DNA of 64,000 bases from HGM05232 sp036661515. GTDB taxonomy: Bacteria; Bacteroidota; Bacteroidia; Bacteroidales; Muribaculaceae. The translations under genes were made by a program, and so were the position numbers. This document shows, in pieces, positions 1 through 8,318 of this stretch (positions within the stretch are counted from its first letter, which is position 1; every line of letters begins with the position of its first letter). Where the stretch lies: assembly GCA_036661515.1 (NCBI GenBank), contig JAVWYO010000001.1, forward strand, positions 17,179 to 81,178, given 5' to 3'. The notes below the pieces were generated by a model, which ran no database searches, was not told where the DNA came from, and worked only from the letters and a program-made list of their open reading frames with translations.

Positions 1-938
1 CAAAAGACGAAGCTCTTGAAGAGGCTATAAGAATGTTGAATATATATGCCGAGTTCGCAGAAAAATACATGGCAGTTCCTGTAATTAAAGGTGTCAAATC
101 GGCTAACGAACGTTTTGCTGGAGCCCTCGATACTTATACTATTGAAGCCATGATGCAAGACGGTAAAGCTCTCCAATCGGGAACATCTCATTTCCTTGGA
201 CAAAATTTTGCCAAGGCGTTTGACGTTAAGTTTATTAATAAAAACAACGAACTTGAATATGTATGGGCTACATCATGGGGCGTTTCTACTCGCTTAATTG
301 GAGCTCTAATAATGGCACATTCCGATGATAATGGACTCGTTTTGCCTCCACACTTAGCTCCGATACAGGTAGTGATTATACCAATTTATAAAGATGACAC
401 CCAACTTGCAACTATCAATGAAAAGGTGTTGCCAATAATGGCAAATCTAAAAAAATTAGGAATAAGCGTCAAGTACGATAATAGTGACAATCGCCGTCCT
501 GGATTTAAATTTGCTGACTACGAATTAAAGGGAGTCCCTGTTCGCTTAGCAATAGGTGCAAGAGATATCGAGAATGGAACAATAGAGATAATGCGACGTG
601 ATACACTTGAAAAATCATCAGTATCAATAGATAATATCGAACAACAAGTCGCTAACTTACTTGAAGAGATACAACAAAATATCTTCACTAAAGCCCTTAA
701 CTTCCGCGAAGCTCACACTGTAAAAGTTGACACATACGATGAATTTAAGGAAAAAATAGAAGAAGGGTACTTCATATTAGCTCATTGGGATGGCACTACC
801 GAAACCGAAGAAAAAATAAAGGAAGACACTAAAGCAACCCTTCGTTGTATTCCTTTAGATGGGGATAAAACGCCTGGAAAATGTATTGTAACAGGAAAAC
901 CATCAGCTCAAAGAGTAATATTTGCTCGCAATTATTAG
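1..938 (+). CDS. proS: Prolyl-tRNA synthetase, C-terminal part (5' end outside window)
   Basis: Charges tRNA-Pro with proline in the cytoplasm. The open frame runs in from the left edge (first full codon at base 3), so the N-terminal part of the catalytic core is missing; about 311 codons are visible. The visible part has the class II motif 3 region ([22 protein letters not shown]), the anticodon-binding domain beginning near [13 protein letters not shown], and a C-terminal domain ending in a tyrosine (ARNY). No editing (INS) domain lies before motif 3 in the visible part, and the C-terminal extension fits the archaeal/eukaryotic-like ProRS form used by Bacteroidetes. A strong hairpin follows the stop codon, so this looks like the end of a transcript. 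Confidence 0.95.
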   Translation, partial: KDEALEEAIRMLNIYAEFAEKYMAVPVIKGVKSANERFAGALDTYTIEAMMQDGKALQSGTSHFLGQNFAKAFDVKFINKNNELEYVWATSWGVSTRLIGALIMAHSDDNGLVLPPHLAPIQVVIIPIYKDDTQLATINEKVLPIMANLKKLGISVKYDNSDNRRPGFKFADYELKGVPVRLAIGARDIENGTIEIMRRDTLEKSSVSIDNIEQQVANLLEEIQQNIFTKALNFREAHTVKVDTYDEFKEKIEEGYFILAHWDGTTETEEKIKEDTKATLRCIPLDGDKTPGKCIVTGKPSAQRVIFARNY

Positions 939-965
939 TCTATATAGAATAATACAATTACAATT

Positions 966-1012
966 ATAATCAATAACGCACAAGCCACCATGACTTGTGC
1001 GTTATTGATTAT
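966..1012 (+). terminator. Hairpin terminator after proS
   Basis: A perfect 19-bp inverted repeat (arms 966-984 and 994-1012, 9-nt loop) begins 28 bases after the proS stop. There is no long T run, so it may act as a mRNA 3' stabiliser as much as an intrinsic terminator. The rest of the 939-1270 gap holds only the sigma gene promoter and leader. Confidence 0.7.
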
Positions 1013-1105
1013 ATGCAAAAATATAAGTAAAAAAGCCTTTCCAACGCCAAATTATAGTCGAATATTGTGTTAAATATGATAATTTTACAAAAATATGCCA
1101 GTAAA

Positions 1106-1138
1106 TTTGTTGGTATATAATAATTATATATATCTTTG
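1106..1138 (+). promoter_or_regulatory. Bacteroidetes-type promoter for the ECF sigma gene
   Basis: TTTG at 1106-1109, 21 bases, then TATCTTTG at 1131-1138, matching the Bacteroides consensus TTTG-N19-21-TAnnTTTG. It predicts a leader of about 125 nt before the start codon at 1271. Confidence 0.6.
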
Positions 1139-1270
1139 CTACAACCAATAAATGTAACATCATATATAATCCTGTTATTTATTGGTCACAAATAACTAAT
1201 AGTTACGAACTTAAAAATCAAATTTGCCTATTGACCCTACATTACTCTAATAATAAAAAAATAACTGGTA

Positions 1271-1861
1271 ATGGAAAATTTAATAACTCTTACCGACGAA
1301 CAGTTGGTTGCGTTATATGCAAAGGGTGAAAATGAGGCGTTTGATGTTCTTCTTAATCGACATAAGACTCGCATCTATTCCTACATCAATCACATAGTTA
1401 AAGATCGTGATTTATCTGATGATATATTTCAAGAGACTTTTGTTAAGGCTATAACAACTATAAATCAAGGTCGTTATACCGAAAACGGTAAATTCCCTGC
1501 TTGGATTTCTCGGATTGCTCACAATCTTATTATAGATTATTATCGTCAAGAAAAAACTGAAAATAATCAATCTTGTGACAGCGATAATATTGACATTCTT
1601 AATCGTAAAGAATTAAGTGAAGACACCATTGAAGATATTCTTATATCTTCGCAAATTCAGCAAGATGTAAAACGCTTAGTAATGGCTCTCCCTGATAGTC
1701 AACGCGAAGTCGTAATAATGAGATATTATCGTAATATGAGCTTTAAGGAGATTGCCGACAACACAAATGTTAGTATTAACACCGCTCTTGGACGTATGCG
1801 GTATGCAATTCTTAATATACGTCGCATTGCTGAAGAAAATAATATTATACTCACTGCCTAA
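1271..1861 (+). CDS. ECF-type RNA polymerase sigma-70 factor
   Basis: A 196-residue sigma factor with only regions 2 and 4. Region 2 (about residues 25-95) contains DLSDDIFQETFVKA and the aromatic-rich IAHNLIIDYYR segment that contacts the -10 element; region 4 (about 135-190) contains LPDSQREVVIMRYY and a helix-turn-helix (FKEIADNTNVSINTALGRMR). The group is ECF because regions 1 and 3 are absent. No anti-sigma factor gene is adjacent: the neighbours are proS and a sugar nucleotidyltransferase, with terminator-like hairpins on both sides, so it is monocistronic. It could recognise its own class of promoters, but its own promoter looks like the housekeeping type. The regulon cannot be deduced from the window. 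Confidence 0.9.
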   Translation: MENLITLTDEQLVALYAKGENEAFDVLLNRHKTRIYSYINHIVKDRDLSDDIFQETFVKAITTINQGRYTENGKFPAWISRIAHNLIIDYYRQEKTENNQSCDSDNIDILNRKELSEDTIEDILISSQIQQDVKRLVMALPDSQREVVIMRYYRNMSFKEIADNTNVSINTALGRMRYAILNIRRIAEENNIILTA

Positions 1862-1869
1862 GAAGCTGT

Positions 1870-1905
1870 AATAAAAAAAAGAAAATTTATTTTCTTTTTT
1901 TTATT
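1870..1905 (+). terminator. Intrinsic terminator after the ECF sigma gene
   Basis: A perfect 16-bp A/T-rich inverted repeat (1870-1885 and 1890-1905) with a 4-nt loop. Its right arm is a long T tract, and it starts 8 bases after the stop codon. Confidence 0.75.
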
Positions 1906-1919
1906 GCTTTCATTAGTGT

Positions 1920-1927
1920 TATCTTTG
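1920..1927 (+). promoter_or_regulatory. Probable -7 element for the nucleotidyltransferase-galE pair
   Basis: TATCTTTG matches TAnnTTTG and lies 38 bases before the ATG at 1966. No good TTTG lies at the expected upstream distance because the terminator T tract occupies it. Confidence 0.4.
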
Positions 1928-1965
1928 TCATATGATTACTGTATTCAAAAGATTAATTTTTTAAT

Positions 1966-2862
1966 ATGAAACCAACCTTATTAGTTCTTGCTGCTGGCAT
2001 GGGAAGCCGTTATGGTGGCCTCAAGCAATTAGATGCCGTAGGCCCATCTGGTGAAACAATTATGGACTATTCTATATATGATGCAATTAGATGCGGATTT
2101 GGAAAGATAGTATTTGTTATTCGTCATGATTTTGAAAAAGATTTTCGTGATAAGATACTCCCAAAATATGAAAATCATATCCCTATAGAAGTAGTATTCC
2201 AAGATATAACAAAACTGCCTAACGGTATTAAGCCAAACCCCGAACGCATCAAGCCTTGGGGCACAAACCATGCCGTATTGATGGGTAAAGACATCATAAA
2301 AGAACCATTTGCAGTAATTAATGCTGACGATTTCTATGGCTATGATAGCTTTAAAACATTAGCAGATGCACTGATTAAAATGATTGGTAAGACCAATGAA
2401 TATTGTATGGTAGGATTTCGTGTTGGTAATACTCTGTCTGATAGCGGTGATGTCTCGCGCGGAATATGCAACATCACCGACGGCATTCTTTCCACAGTAA
2501 CGGAAAGACATGGCATAATGAGACGTGATGGAGATGTATCTTTTATAGAAAACGATGAGATAAATGTAATTGATGATAATACTCTCGTTTCAATGAATAT
2601 GTGGGGATTTACTCCTGATTATTTTGAATATTCAGAGGACTTTTTTATTAAATTCCTTAGTAAAAATGCCAATGAATTGAAAGCCGAATTTTACATCCCG
2701 ACTATGGTTAATGAACTAATAACGTCAGGTAAATCCACAGTGAAAGTATATGACACCTCGTCGTCTTGGTTTGGAGTTACCTATGCCGATGATAAAGAGG
2801 TTGTGGTGAAAAAAATTAGTAATCTTATTAAAAATGGAGAATATCCACAAAAACTATTTTAA
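1966..2862 (+). CDS. Sugar nucleotidyltransferase (NTP_transferase family)
   Basis: A 298-residue cytoplasmic enzyme of the nucleotidyltransferase fold. The N-terminal signature LAAGMGSRYGGLKQ is the NTP-binding loop, with the conserved Lys that contacts the sugar phosphate; VINADDFYG carries the metal-binding aspartates. The family joins a sugar 1-phosphate to UTP, dTTP or a similar nucleotide. The gene lies 26 bases upstream of galE in the same direction, so it may supply UDP-glucose or another UDP-sugar for epimerisation. The exact substrate is inference; it differs from the classic GalU in size and details, so no gene symbol is given. Confidence 0.85.
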   Translation: MKPTLLVLAAGMGSRYGGLKQLDAVGPSGETIMDYSIYDAIRCGFGKIVFVIRHDFEKDFRDKILPKYENHIPIEVVFQDITKLPNGIKPNPERIKPWGTNHAVLMGKDIIKEPFAVINADDFYGYDSFKTLADALIKMIGKTNEYCMVGFRVGNTLSDSGDVSRGICNITDGILSTVTERHGIMRRDGDVSFIENDEINVIDDNTLVSMNMWGFTPDYFEYSEDFFIKFLSKNANELKAEFYIPTMVNELITSGKSTVKVYDTSSSWFGVTYADDKEVVVKKISNLIKNGEYPQKLF

Positions 2863-2888
2863 TTGATTTAAACCTAAAACAAATAATA

Positions 2889-3923
2889 ATGAAAACAAAA
2901 ATATTAGTGACTGGTGGAACTGGATATATTGGTTCGCATACAGTTGTAGAACTACAAAATGCAGGCTACGATGTAGTAATTATAGATAATTTATCGAATA
3001 GTAATAAACAGGTACTCGATGGAATTGAGAAAATAACTGGTACACGTCCTGTTTTTGTTGAAGCCGATTGCACTGATATTGTTGCTCTACGCAAGCTATT
3101 TAACGATAATAAAGGAATTGCTGGAATTATCAATTTTGCTGCAAGTAAAGCTGTTGGAGAATCAGTAGAAAAGCCAATTCTATACTATCGTAATAATTTG
3201 GTAACATTATTAAATCTACTTGAAGTTATGCCAGAATTTGGCACGAAAGGAATCGTTTTTTCATCATCTTGTACTGTATATGGTGAGCCAGATGAAAATC
3301 CAGTTACTGAGAATGCTCCAATAAAAAAAGCAACATCACCCTATGGCAACACAAAACAAATTTCTGAAGAAATAATCGCCGACACTATTAATTCAGGAGC
3401 ACCAATAAAAAGCATTTTACTTAGATATTTCAATCCAGTTGGAGCACATCCAAGTGCTGAAATTGGAGAATTACCAAACGGAGTTCCACAAAATTTGATT
3501 CCGTTCCTAACGCAGACGGCTATGGGCATTCGCAAAGAAATGAGCGTTTTTGGTAATGATTATAATACTCCCGATGGCTCATGTATTCGTGATTTTATAA
3601 ATGTAGTTGATCTTGCTAAAGCACACGTTATAGCAATTAAAAGAATGCTTGAAGATAAGAGCAATGAAAAAATAGAGATATTTAATTTGGGAACAGGTAT
3701 TGGACTATCAGTGTTGCAACTTATCAATGCTTTTGAAACGTCAACAGGCGTGAAAGTCCCTTATAAGATTGTAGGCCGTCGTAATGGTGACATAGAAAAA
3801 GTGTGGGCAAATCCTAAACGTGCTAATGAAGTACTTGGCTGGACGGCATCTACAACAATTGAAGACACTATGCGTTCTGCTTGGAACTGGCAAAATCGAC
3901 TGAGAGAGCGCCACATAATGTAA
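2889..3923 (+). CDS. galE: UDP-glucose 4-epimerase
   Basis: Interconverts UDP-glucose and UDP-galactose with bound NAD. The protein has 344 residues, the usual GalE length. The Rossmann motif TGGTGYIGSHT is at residues 8-18, the catalytic Ser/Thr segment SSSCTVYG near residue 125, and the catalytic YGNTK (YxxxK) near 153. It forms a short operon with the preceding nucleotidyltransferase, consistent with supply of galactose for capsule or glycan synthesis. An inverted repeat follows the stop. Confidence 0.95.
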   Translation: MKTKILVTGGTGYIGSHTVVELQNAGYDVVIIDNLSNSNKQVLDGIEKITGTRPVFVEADCTDIVALRKLFNDNKGIAGIINFAASKAVGESVEKPILYYRNNLVTLLNLLEVMPEFGTKGIVFSSSCTVYGEPDENPVTENAPIKKATSPYGNTKQISEEIIADTINSGAPIKSILLRYFNPVGAHPSAEIGELPNGVPQNLIPFLTQTAMGIRKEMSVFGNDYNTPDGSCIRDFINVVDLAKAHVIAIKRMLEDKSNEKIEIFNLGTGIGLSVLQLINAFETSTGVKVPYKIVGRRNGDIEKVWANPKRANEVLGWTASTTIEDTMRSAWNWQNRLRERHIM

Positions 3924-3947
3924 TCCACAATATTTGATAAATAAATT

Positions 3948-3993
3948 AATCGAGTAGAGAAATAAGATTAACTCTTGTTTCTACTACTCGATT
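3948..3993. terminator. Bidirectional hairpin between galE and the minus-strand cassette
   Basis: A stem of 15 pairs with one bulged A (left arm starts AATCGAGTAG at 3948, right arm ends CTACTCGATT at 3993) sits between converging genes. The stop of the frameshifted extension of the next gene also falls inside the right arm. Confidence 0.55.
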
Positions 3994-4077
3994 GCGGTTT
4001 CTAATATAGTATTGATAGACCCATAATCAAGGTTCAGCCGAAGATTAATAAACGACCATGCGATAGCCCCATAATCA

Positions 4078-4476
4078 TTATTGATGTAGCATACCTTTAA
4101 TATTAAGATACTTATATAATTCCCAGCGAAGGCCATAGTCTCCCATTGAATCATTAATTTCTAAAGTATCCCATCCCATTACAATTAGCTTTCTCACTAA
4201 TGTTTCATTTGCTAAAATTACCACACCAACATCTTTCATATCTTTACGTGTGAGTAGTTCTCCTGATAAAATCTTAATCCTTAGCCCTCCTGCCATAAAT
4301 TTGGAGAATTGATGCCTATATTCGCTACTACCTGATGTTATTCTTGCCTCTAATAGCGTTGGCACATGACCCATGATAAACGCGTTTTTTGACTCGTTAT
4401 TAAATTCACGTATGAATCGGTACCGCTCATTGATGTCTTTAAACCATGTAGCGATATTATAAAAGTAACTTAACAT
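4078..4476 (-). CDS. Uncharacterised 132-residue protein, C-terminus probably frameshifted
   Basis: I do not recognise this protein. It has no clear signal peptide; the N-terminus is aromatic (MLSYFYNIATWFKDINERYRF) and the middle is mixed alpha/beta with charged segments. It is the last gene of a five-gene minus-strand cassette, 15 bases after the 74-residue membrane protein. The annotated frame stops at 4078, but the next frame continues open for about 36 more codons to a stop at 3984-3986 and has a protein-like composition (NNDYGAIAWSFINLRLNLDYG), with a DYG...W pattern like the one before the stop. A single-base indel near 4080-4100 would join the two, so the gene may be a recently damaged longer one. 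Function unknown. Confidence 0.55.
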   Translation of the reverse strand: MLSYFYNIATWFKDINERYRFIREFNNESKNAFIMGHVPTLLEARITSGSSEYRHQFSKFMAGGLRIKILSGELLTRKDMKDVGVVILANETLVRKLIVMGWDTLEINDSMGDYGLRWELYKYLNIKGMLHQ

Positions 4477-4491
4477 TATTATAGCATTACG

Positions 4492-4716
4492 TTATTCGTT
4501 ATTTGTACCGTTCCATTTATCCTTTTCTTCTTTTTTTTGAGCAATTTTTTTGACCCGCTTGAAGGCATAAATAGAACAAATAACCAAGCCACTACCTATA
4601 AGAAGACTTACTACCCCTTGGTGTTGAAACTCGGGTGGGGCGCTACTGAATATCATAATAGCTTTAAAAACATTTAACACTCCCAAGATGCCCAATACCC
4701 AACCTAAAATTTTCAT
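4492..4716 (-). CDS. Small two-helix membrane protein
   Basis: A 74-residue protein of unknown function. Two hydrophobic segments (about residues 3-25 and 35-52) are followed by a strongly basic/acidic tail (KRVKKIAQKKEEKDK), giving a predicted inner-membrane hairpin with the charged end in the cytoplasm. It lies 18 bases after the 64-residue membrane protein and 15 bases before the 132-residue gene, so the three are probably co-transcribed. The two small proteins share a layout (short hydrophobic hairpin, charged C-terminus) though not clear sequence identity. Confidence 0.6.
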   Translation of the reverse strand: MKILGWVLGILGVLNVFKAIMIFSSAPPEFQHQGVVSLLIGSGLVICSIYAFKRVKKIAQKKEEKDKWNGTNNE

Positions 4717-4734
4717 ATGATTTATTTTTATATG

Positions 4735-4929
4735 TTATTCTTTATCTCCATTGTGAAACTCCTTTTTTTCTCTCATCAGCAGATATGCTGGTAGAAAACA
4801 GATTAATATCACACTTATTAATCCACCAATTATTGATGGAGCCCCTCCTCTAAAAGTATCTAAAGTAAAAATTTGAAATACCATAACAAATCCAAAAACT
4901 AAAAAACACACGCCAAATGTTCTCTTCAT
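4735..4929 (-). CDS. Small two-helix membrane protein
   Basis: A 64-residue protein of unknown function with two hydrophobic helices (about residues 5-23 and 31-52) separated by a short polar turn (DTFRGGAPS), and a charged tail (REKKEFHNGDKE). The frame begins with MKRTFGVCFLVFGF, a plausible membrane insertion signal. It is the first of three tightly spaced minus-strand genes; 140 bases separate it from the 373-residue gene upstream, so it may have its own promoter. A TACCTTTA sequence on the minus strand at 5012-5019 is a weak candidate -7 element. Confidence 0.55.
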   Translation of the reverse strand: MKRTFGVCFLVFGFVMVFQIFTLDTFRGGAPSIIGGLISVILICFLPAYLLMREKKEFHNGDKE

Positions 4930-5044
4930 AATAATTAAAATTTATTGTAACATTATCAATAGAATATTTACATCGGAAGATGCAAATACTCTTTCATCAA
5001 CCTAACGTGTGTAAAGGTATAATCTATAATAAGATTATTGGGAG

Positions 5045-5063
5045 AATTGCAAGCCTTGCAATT
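5045..5063 (-). terminator. Small hairpin after the 373-residue gene
   Basis: Perfect 8-bp arms (AATTGCAA/TTGCAATT) around a 3-nt loop, 7 bases beyond the stop codon on the minus strand. No T tract follows on that strand, so termination is uncertain. Confidence 0.35.
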
Positions 5064-5069
5064 GTATTT

Positions 5070-6191
5070 TTATTTTTCAAATGTAACTAAACTTCGATCA
5101 AGAATAATTTTTTTCTCACGACCTCGGTCGCCAGTTATAATATAATTTGAAGCTAATGAAATATCAAAGACATTAATAAATGCTTCTCTTATGCGAGAGC
5201 ATTTTTCATTGATCGAATTTTTTGTTGGGTCGGTTATGTCGTAAATACTCTTTTCCATCTTGTCAAGTTGTTCTCTATTACTTACAGCAAGGTATATTTT
5301 AATTAATTCTGTTCTATATTCACTAAGATTTTTGAACAGAATGCCATTAGGATATTTTAGGAAAAGCAGATATACCGCTTTTTCCAAAGGATGCAATATT
5401 ATCTCTTTATCATAATCATTAAGAATGATTCTATATTCTTTTGTAATTGTTACTTTACTCAGCTTTTGCTCTATCTGCAAAGCCTTTTTTAAAACCATCT
5501 GATTAATTCCTATTTGTTGAAGTCTCGCCACTCTTTCTGCTATTTCAGAAATTAATCTTTGGGCTTCTAAACAAAATTTAAAATCAGCGATTTCGTCTCC
5601 TTCAGGCTCTTCAATATCATAGAACACCAGTGGGTCACCTACATATTCAAGATACTTTAATATCTCTTGTTTAATATAATCTTGCTTGATTGATACACAT
5701 TCATAATAGCTAAATATAAACGATAAATCGGTTTCCGATTTATATCTAATAAACCCCGCTTTTAGACTGCCGCCATAAATAATGTATTTGAATAAATCGC
5801 TATATTTAAGAATATTAGTGTCGTCATACGTTATATCTTCAATTTTGAGATGAGCAAAAAAATAAGATAGCTTTTCAATAGTAATTTCACTATTAATTTT
5901 AGGTAAGAATATTAATTTGTATCCTCTACGTCCAAATACCGTAGATAAATAATTGATGTTTTTTGAAATAAACCTATTAAGCGGTTCATTATAGCTATCC
6001 TCGACATAAATTATTTGTTTTGAGCACGGAGTAAAAGGTAAATCTTTTGAGAAAGATATTCGCGTTGCTGCATGTAAAGCCCGCTCAATTTTTTGAATAT
6101 TCTTCTTTTTCCTATTCTTTTTTACTGAAATTATAAAATAAAGAATAGCTATTGTAAATATTACTAATGAGATAACGTAAAAAGTAGTCAT
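5070..6191 (-). CDS. Membrane-anchored protein with a Bacteroidales-wide uncharacterised C-terminal domain
   Basis: A 373-residue protein. Residues 4-23 form one transmembrane helix followed by a very basic stretch (KKNRKKKNIQKIE), so the bulk is predicted to be cytoplasmic. Residues 55-210 are a mixed alpha/beta region I cannot place. Residues 200-260 look helical. The last 110 residues (LHPLEKAVYLLFLKYPNG ... DPTKNSINEKCSRIREAF ... NYIITGDRGREKKI) resemble a domain I remember from many Bacteroides hypothetical proteins, possibly winged-helix-like. The gene follows the Big2 lipoprotein gene by 12 bases on the same strand, suggesting joint expression. No catalytic motif is evident and no function is proposed. 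Confidence 0.7.
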   Translation of the reverse strand: MTTFYVISLVIFTIAILYFIISVKKNRKKKNIQKIERALHAATRISFSKDLPFTPCSKQIIYVEDSYNEPLNRFISKNINYLSTVFGRRGYKLIFLPKINSEITIEKLSYFFAHLKIEDITYDDTNILKYSDLFKYIIYGGSLKAGFIRYKSETDLSFIFSYYECVSIKQDYIKQEILKYLEYVGDPLVFYDIEEPEGDEIADFKFCLEAQRLISEIAERVARLQQIGINQMVLKKALQIEQKLSKVTITKEYRIILNDYDKEIILHPLEKAVYLLFLKYPNGILFKNLSEYRTELIKIYLAVSNREQLDKMEKSIYDITDPTKNSINEKCSRIREAFINVFDISLASNYIITGDRGREKKIILDRSLVTFEK

Positions 6192-6203
6192 AAATGTAAT
6201 TTA

Positions 6204-6560
6204 TTATTTTGCTGGTTTATCTGGAGTTTCAGTAACATGCTCTGTGGAAACATTAACCTTGCATTCAGCTTCCAATCCCATACACACCGCTTTAATTATT
6301 GTAGTCCCTGCCGAAATTCCCTTAACCAGTCCATTACCCGATACCGTTGCAATATTAATATTTTCGCTACTCCAGTTTAGTTTCACGCTATCGGCCCCTT
6401 CATAATTGATTCCAGCATATATTTGTTTCCCTTCACCTATCTTAATGCTAAGGGTAGTGGGATTAATCTTCACAGATATAACCTTCAATTCACTGCTACA
6501 ACTACCAAAGATAGAACACAGCATTGCAATAACACATATACTTGTCAAAATATGTCTCAT
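6204..6560 (-). CDS. Lipoprotein with one bacterial Ig-like (Big2) domain
   Basis: A 118-residue exported lipoprotein. The N-terminus is a type II signal peptide ending in the lipobox FGSC (lipidated Cys near residue 20). Residues 26-105 form a single Big2 domain: VISVKINPTTLSIKIGEGKQ opens it, LNWSSENINIATVSGNGLVKG is the characteristic core, and KAVCMGLEAECKVNV closes it with two cysteines that could pair. Such domains mediate adhesion or protein-protein contacts at the cell surface, usually in much longer proteins; here it stands alone with a short Pro/Lys tail. It is the first gene of the minus-strand cassette, 12 bases before the 373-residue gene. Confidence 0.8.
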   Translation of the reverse strand: MRHILTSICVIAMLCSIFGSCSSELKVISVKINPTTLSIKIGEGKQIYAGINYEGADSVKLNWSSENINIATVSGNGLVKGISAGTTIIKAVCMGLEAECKVNVSTEHVTETPDKPAK

Positions 6561-6582
6561 ATATTTATTTTTTATTCCATCA

Positions 6583-6590
6583 CAAACTTA
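6583..6590 (-). promoter_or_regulatory. Candidate -7 element for the minus-strand cassette
   Basis: TAAGTTTG on the minus strand fits TAnnTTTG and lies about 22 bases before the lipoprotein start codon. No convincing upstream TTTG was found. Confidence 0.35.
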
Positions 6591-6727
6591 CACAAAAAAT
6601 ACCAATCTCTAAAAAATATTATTTGCCACTAAATCATTTATTTTCGTACAAATATCAGTAAAGCAGTCCTGTTTTGTAATAATTATTATTCCTATTTTAT
6701 CCAAAGCACAAAAAATATTGTGCTAAA

Positions 6728-6759
6728 TTTGTTATTAGCCATGATTAAATGTAATTTTG
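6728..6759 (+). promoter_or_regulatory. Promoter of tig
   Basis: TTTG at 6728-6731, 20 bases, TAATTTTG at 6752-6759: a full match to the Bacteroides promoter consensus. It gives a leader of about 75 nt before the trigger factor start. Confidence 0.65.
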
Positions 6760-6837
6760 CAGTCCCAAAAGTGTGTAAACTTTGTTTGGGGATAATTTAT
6801 TATAAGAGTAATAATAACAAATAATATATTCTACGAA

Positions 6838-8193
6838 ATGAATGTAACGATGGACAAAATTGATGATGTGACTGCAACAATCACTGTATCAATTGAAGAA
6901 AAAGATTATCAAGATAAAGTAACAGCTGATCTTAAGCAAGTAGGACTCAAACACAAAATTGATGGCTTCCGACCAGGTAAAGTGCCTGCTGGACTACTTA
7001 AAAAAATGTTTGGAAAAGAAGTACTTATTGATGTAATTAATCGTGAAACTTATGATGAGCTAATCAAATATATTAAAGATAACAATCTAAATATTCTTGG
7101 TGAGCCTCTTATTGATGATATTAAAGAAATTGACTTTGCCAACGATAAAGATTTTACTTTCAAATTTGAAATAGGATTATCGCCTGTTATTGATGTAGAA
7201 TTAGATAAAAAAGTAAAAGTACCTTATTATTCTATTGAAGTTGATCAAGAAATGATTGACCGTCAACACGAAATGTTTACTCAACGTTTCGGTTCTCAGG
7301 TACCTGGCGAAGAAGTCGACAAAAAAGCACTTGTAAAAGGTGTAATGGTTGAACTCAATGAAGATGGAACAGTAAAAGAAGCTGGAATTACAGTTGAAGC
7401 TGGAATAGTTTCTCCTGAACACTTCAAGAGCGAAGACGAACAAGCTAAATTCATAGGAAAGCACCTTAACGATAAAGTCGTTTTCAACCCTTGGAATACT
7501 TGTGAAGGCAACATCACAGAACTTGCATCTATGCTCAACATAGATAAGAGTTTAGCCGACGAGGTTAAGAGCAACTTTGAACTAACTATTTCTGAAATTA
7601 TTGTACTTAAAGTAGCTGAACTTAATCAAGAATTATTTGATAGTGTATTTGGTAAAGATACCGTTAACACACAAGAAGAATATTTCGCTAAGATAAAAGA
7701 AATGATTGCTACTCAATTAGTTAACGATAGCAATTATCGTTTTACTATTGATGCCGAAGAAGTCATTAAGAAGAACGTAGGAACGCTTGTTCTTCCTAAA
7801 GAATTTTTGAAAAAGTGGCTCTTAAAGCAAGACCAAAAGCACACGGCTGAAACTATCGATGCCGAATTTGATAAAATGGTACCTTCTCTTGAATGGCAAC
7901 TTATCAAAGAGCAAATTGCAAAAAATATGCAAATCAAGGTACAAGAAGCCGATATTATCCAAGTCGCTAAAATGATTGCTATTCAACAATTTGCTCAATA
8001 TGGCATGACAAATATGCCAGATGACGTTGTTGAAAAATACGCTAAAGAATTAGCCGAGAAAAAAGATTATCGCGATAAGATTGTAGAACGTGCTGTCGAA
8101 GAGCGTTTATTTGCTGCTATCAAAGATGCTGTATCTTTAGATGAAAAGATTATTCCAGTAAAAGAATTTAATGCGCTTTTTGAAAATAAATAA
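6838..8193 (+). CDS. tig: Trigger factor (ribosome-associated chaperone)
   Basis: Binds the ribosome exit tunnel and shields nascent chains. The protein has 451 residues, normal for Bacteroidetes. The N-terminal ribosome-binding domain (about residues 1-115) contains the signature GFRPGKVP near 44-51 (canonical GFRxGxxP). The central region (about 130-240) is where the FKBP-like PPIase domain sits in other trigger factors; it is diverged here, as is usual in this phylum, so proline isomerase activity is doubtful. The C-terminal helical chaperone arms fill residues 250-440. It lies upstream of clpP-clpX, the classical arrangement for protein quality control, but a terminator separates it from them. 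Confidence 0.93.
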   Translation: MNVTMDKIDDVTATITVSIEEKDYQDKVTADLKQVGLKHKIDGFRPGKVPAGLLKKMFGKEVLIDVINRETYDELIKYIKDNNLNILGEPLIDDIKEIDFANDKDFTFKFEIGLSPVIDVELDKKVKVPYYSIEVDQEMIDRQHEMFTQRFGSQVPGEEVDKKALVKGVMVELNEDGTVKEAGITVEAGIVSPEHFKSEDEQAKFIGKHLNDKVVFNPWNTCEGNITELASMLNIDKSLADEVKSNFELTISEIIVLKVAELNQELFDSVFGKDTVNTQEEYFAKIKEMIATQLVNDSNYRFTIDAEEVIKKNVGTLVLPKEFLKKWLLKQDQKHTAETIDAEFDKMVPSLEWQLIKEQIAKNMQIKVQEADIIQVAKMIAIQQFAQYGMTNMPDDVVEKYAKELAEKKDYRDKIVERAVEERLFAAIKDAVSLDEKIIPVKEFNALFENK

Positions 8194-8219
8194 AAGCGAT
8201 TTACATTAATAATAGATAT

Positions 8220-8255
8220 ATACAGGGAGAATACCAATAGGTATCCTCCCTGTAT
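8220..8255 (+). terminator. Terminator after tig
   Basis: 15-bp arms with one mismatch (8220-8234 and 8241-8255), a 6-nt loop, and T/A-rich sequence after the stem; 26 bases past the stop codon. Confidence 0.7.
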
Positions 8256-8318
8256 TATTTAGAAGCTGTTTTTAGCTAAAAAAAATTCTAATTAGAATTT
8301 ATCTTTGTAAGTATTACT

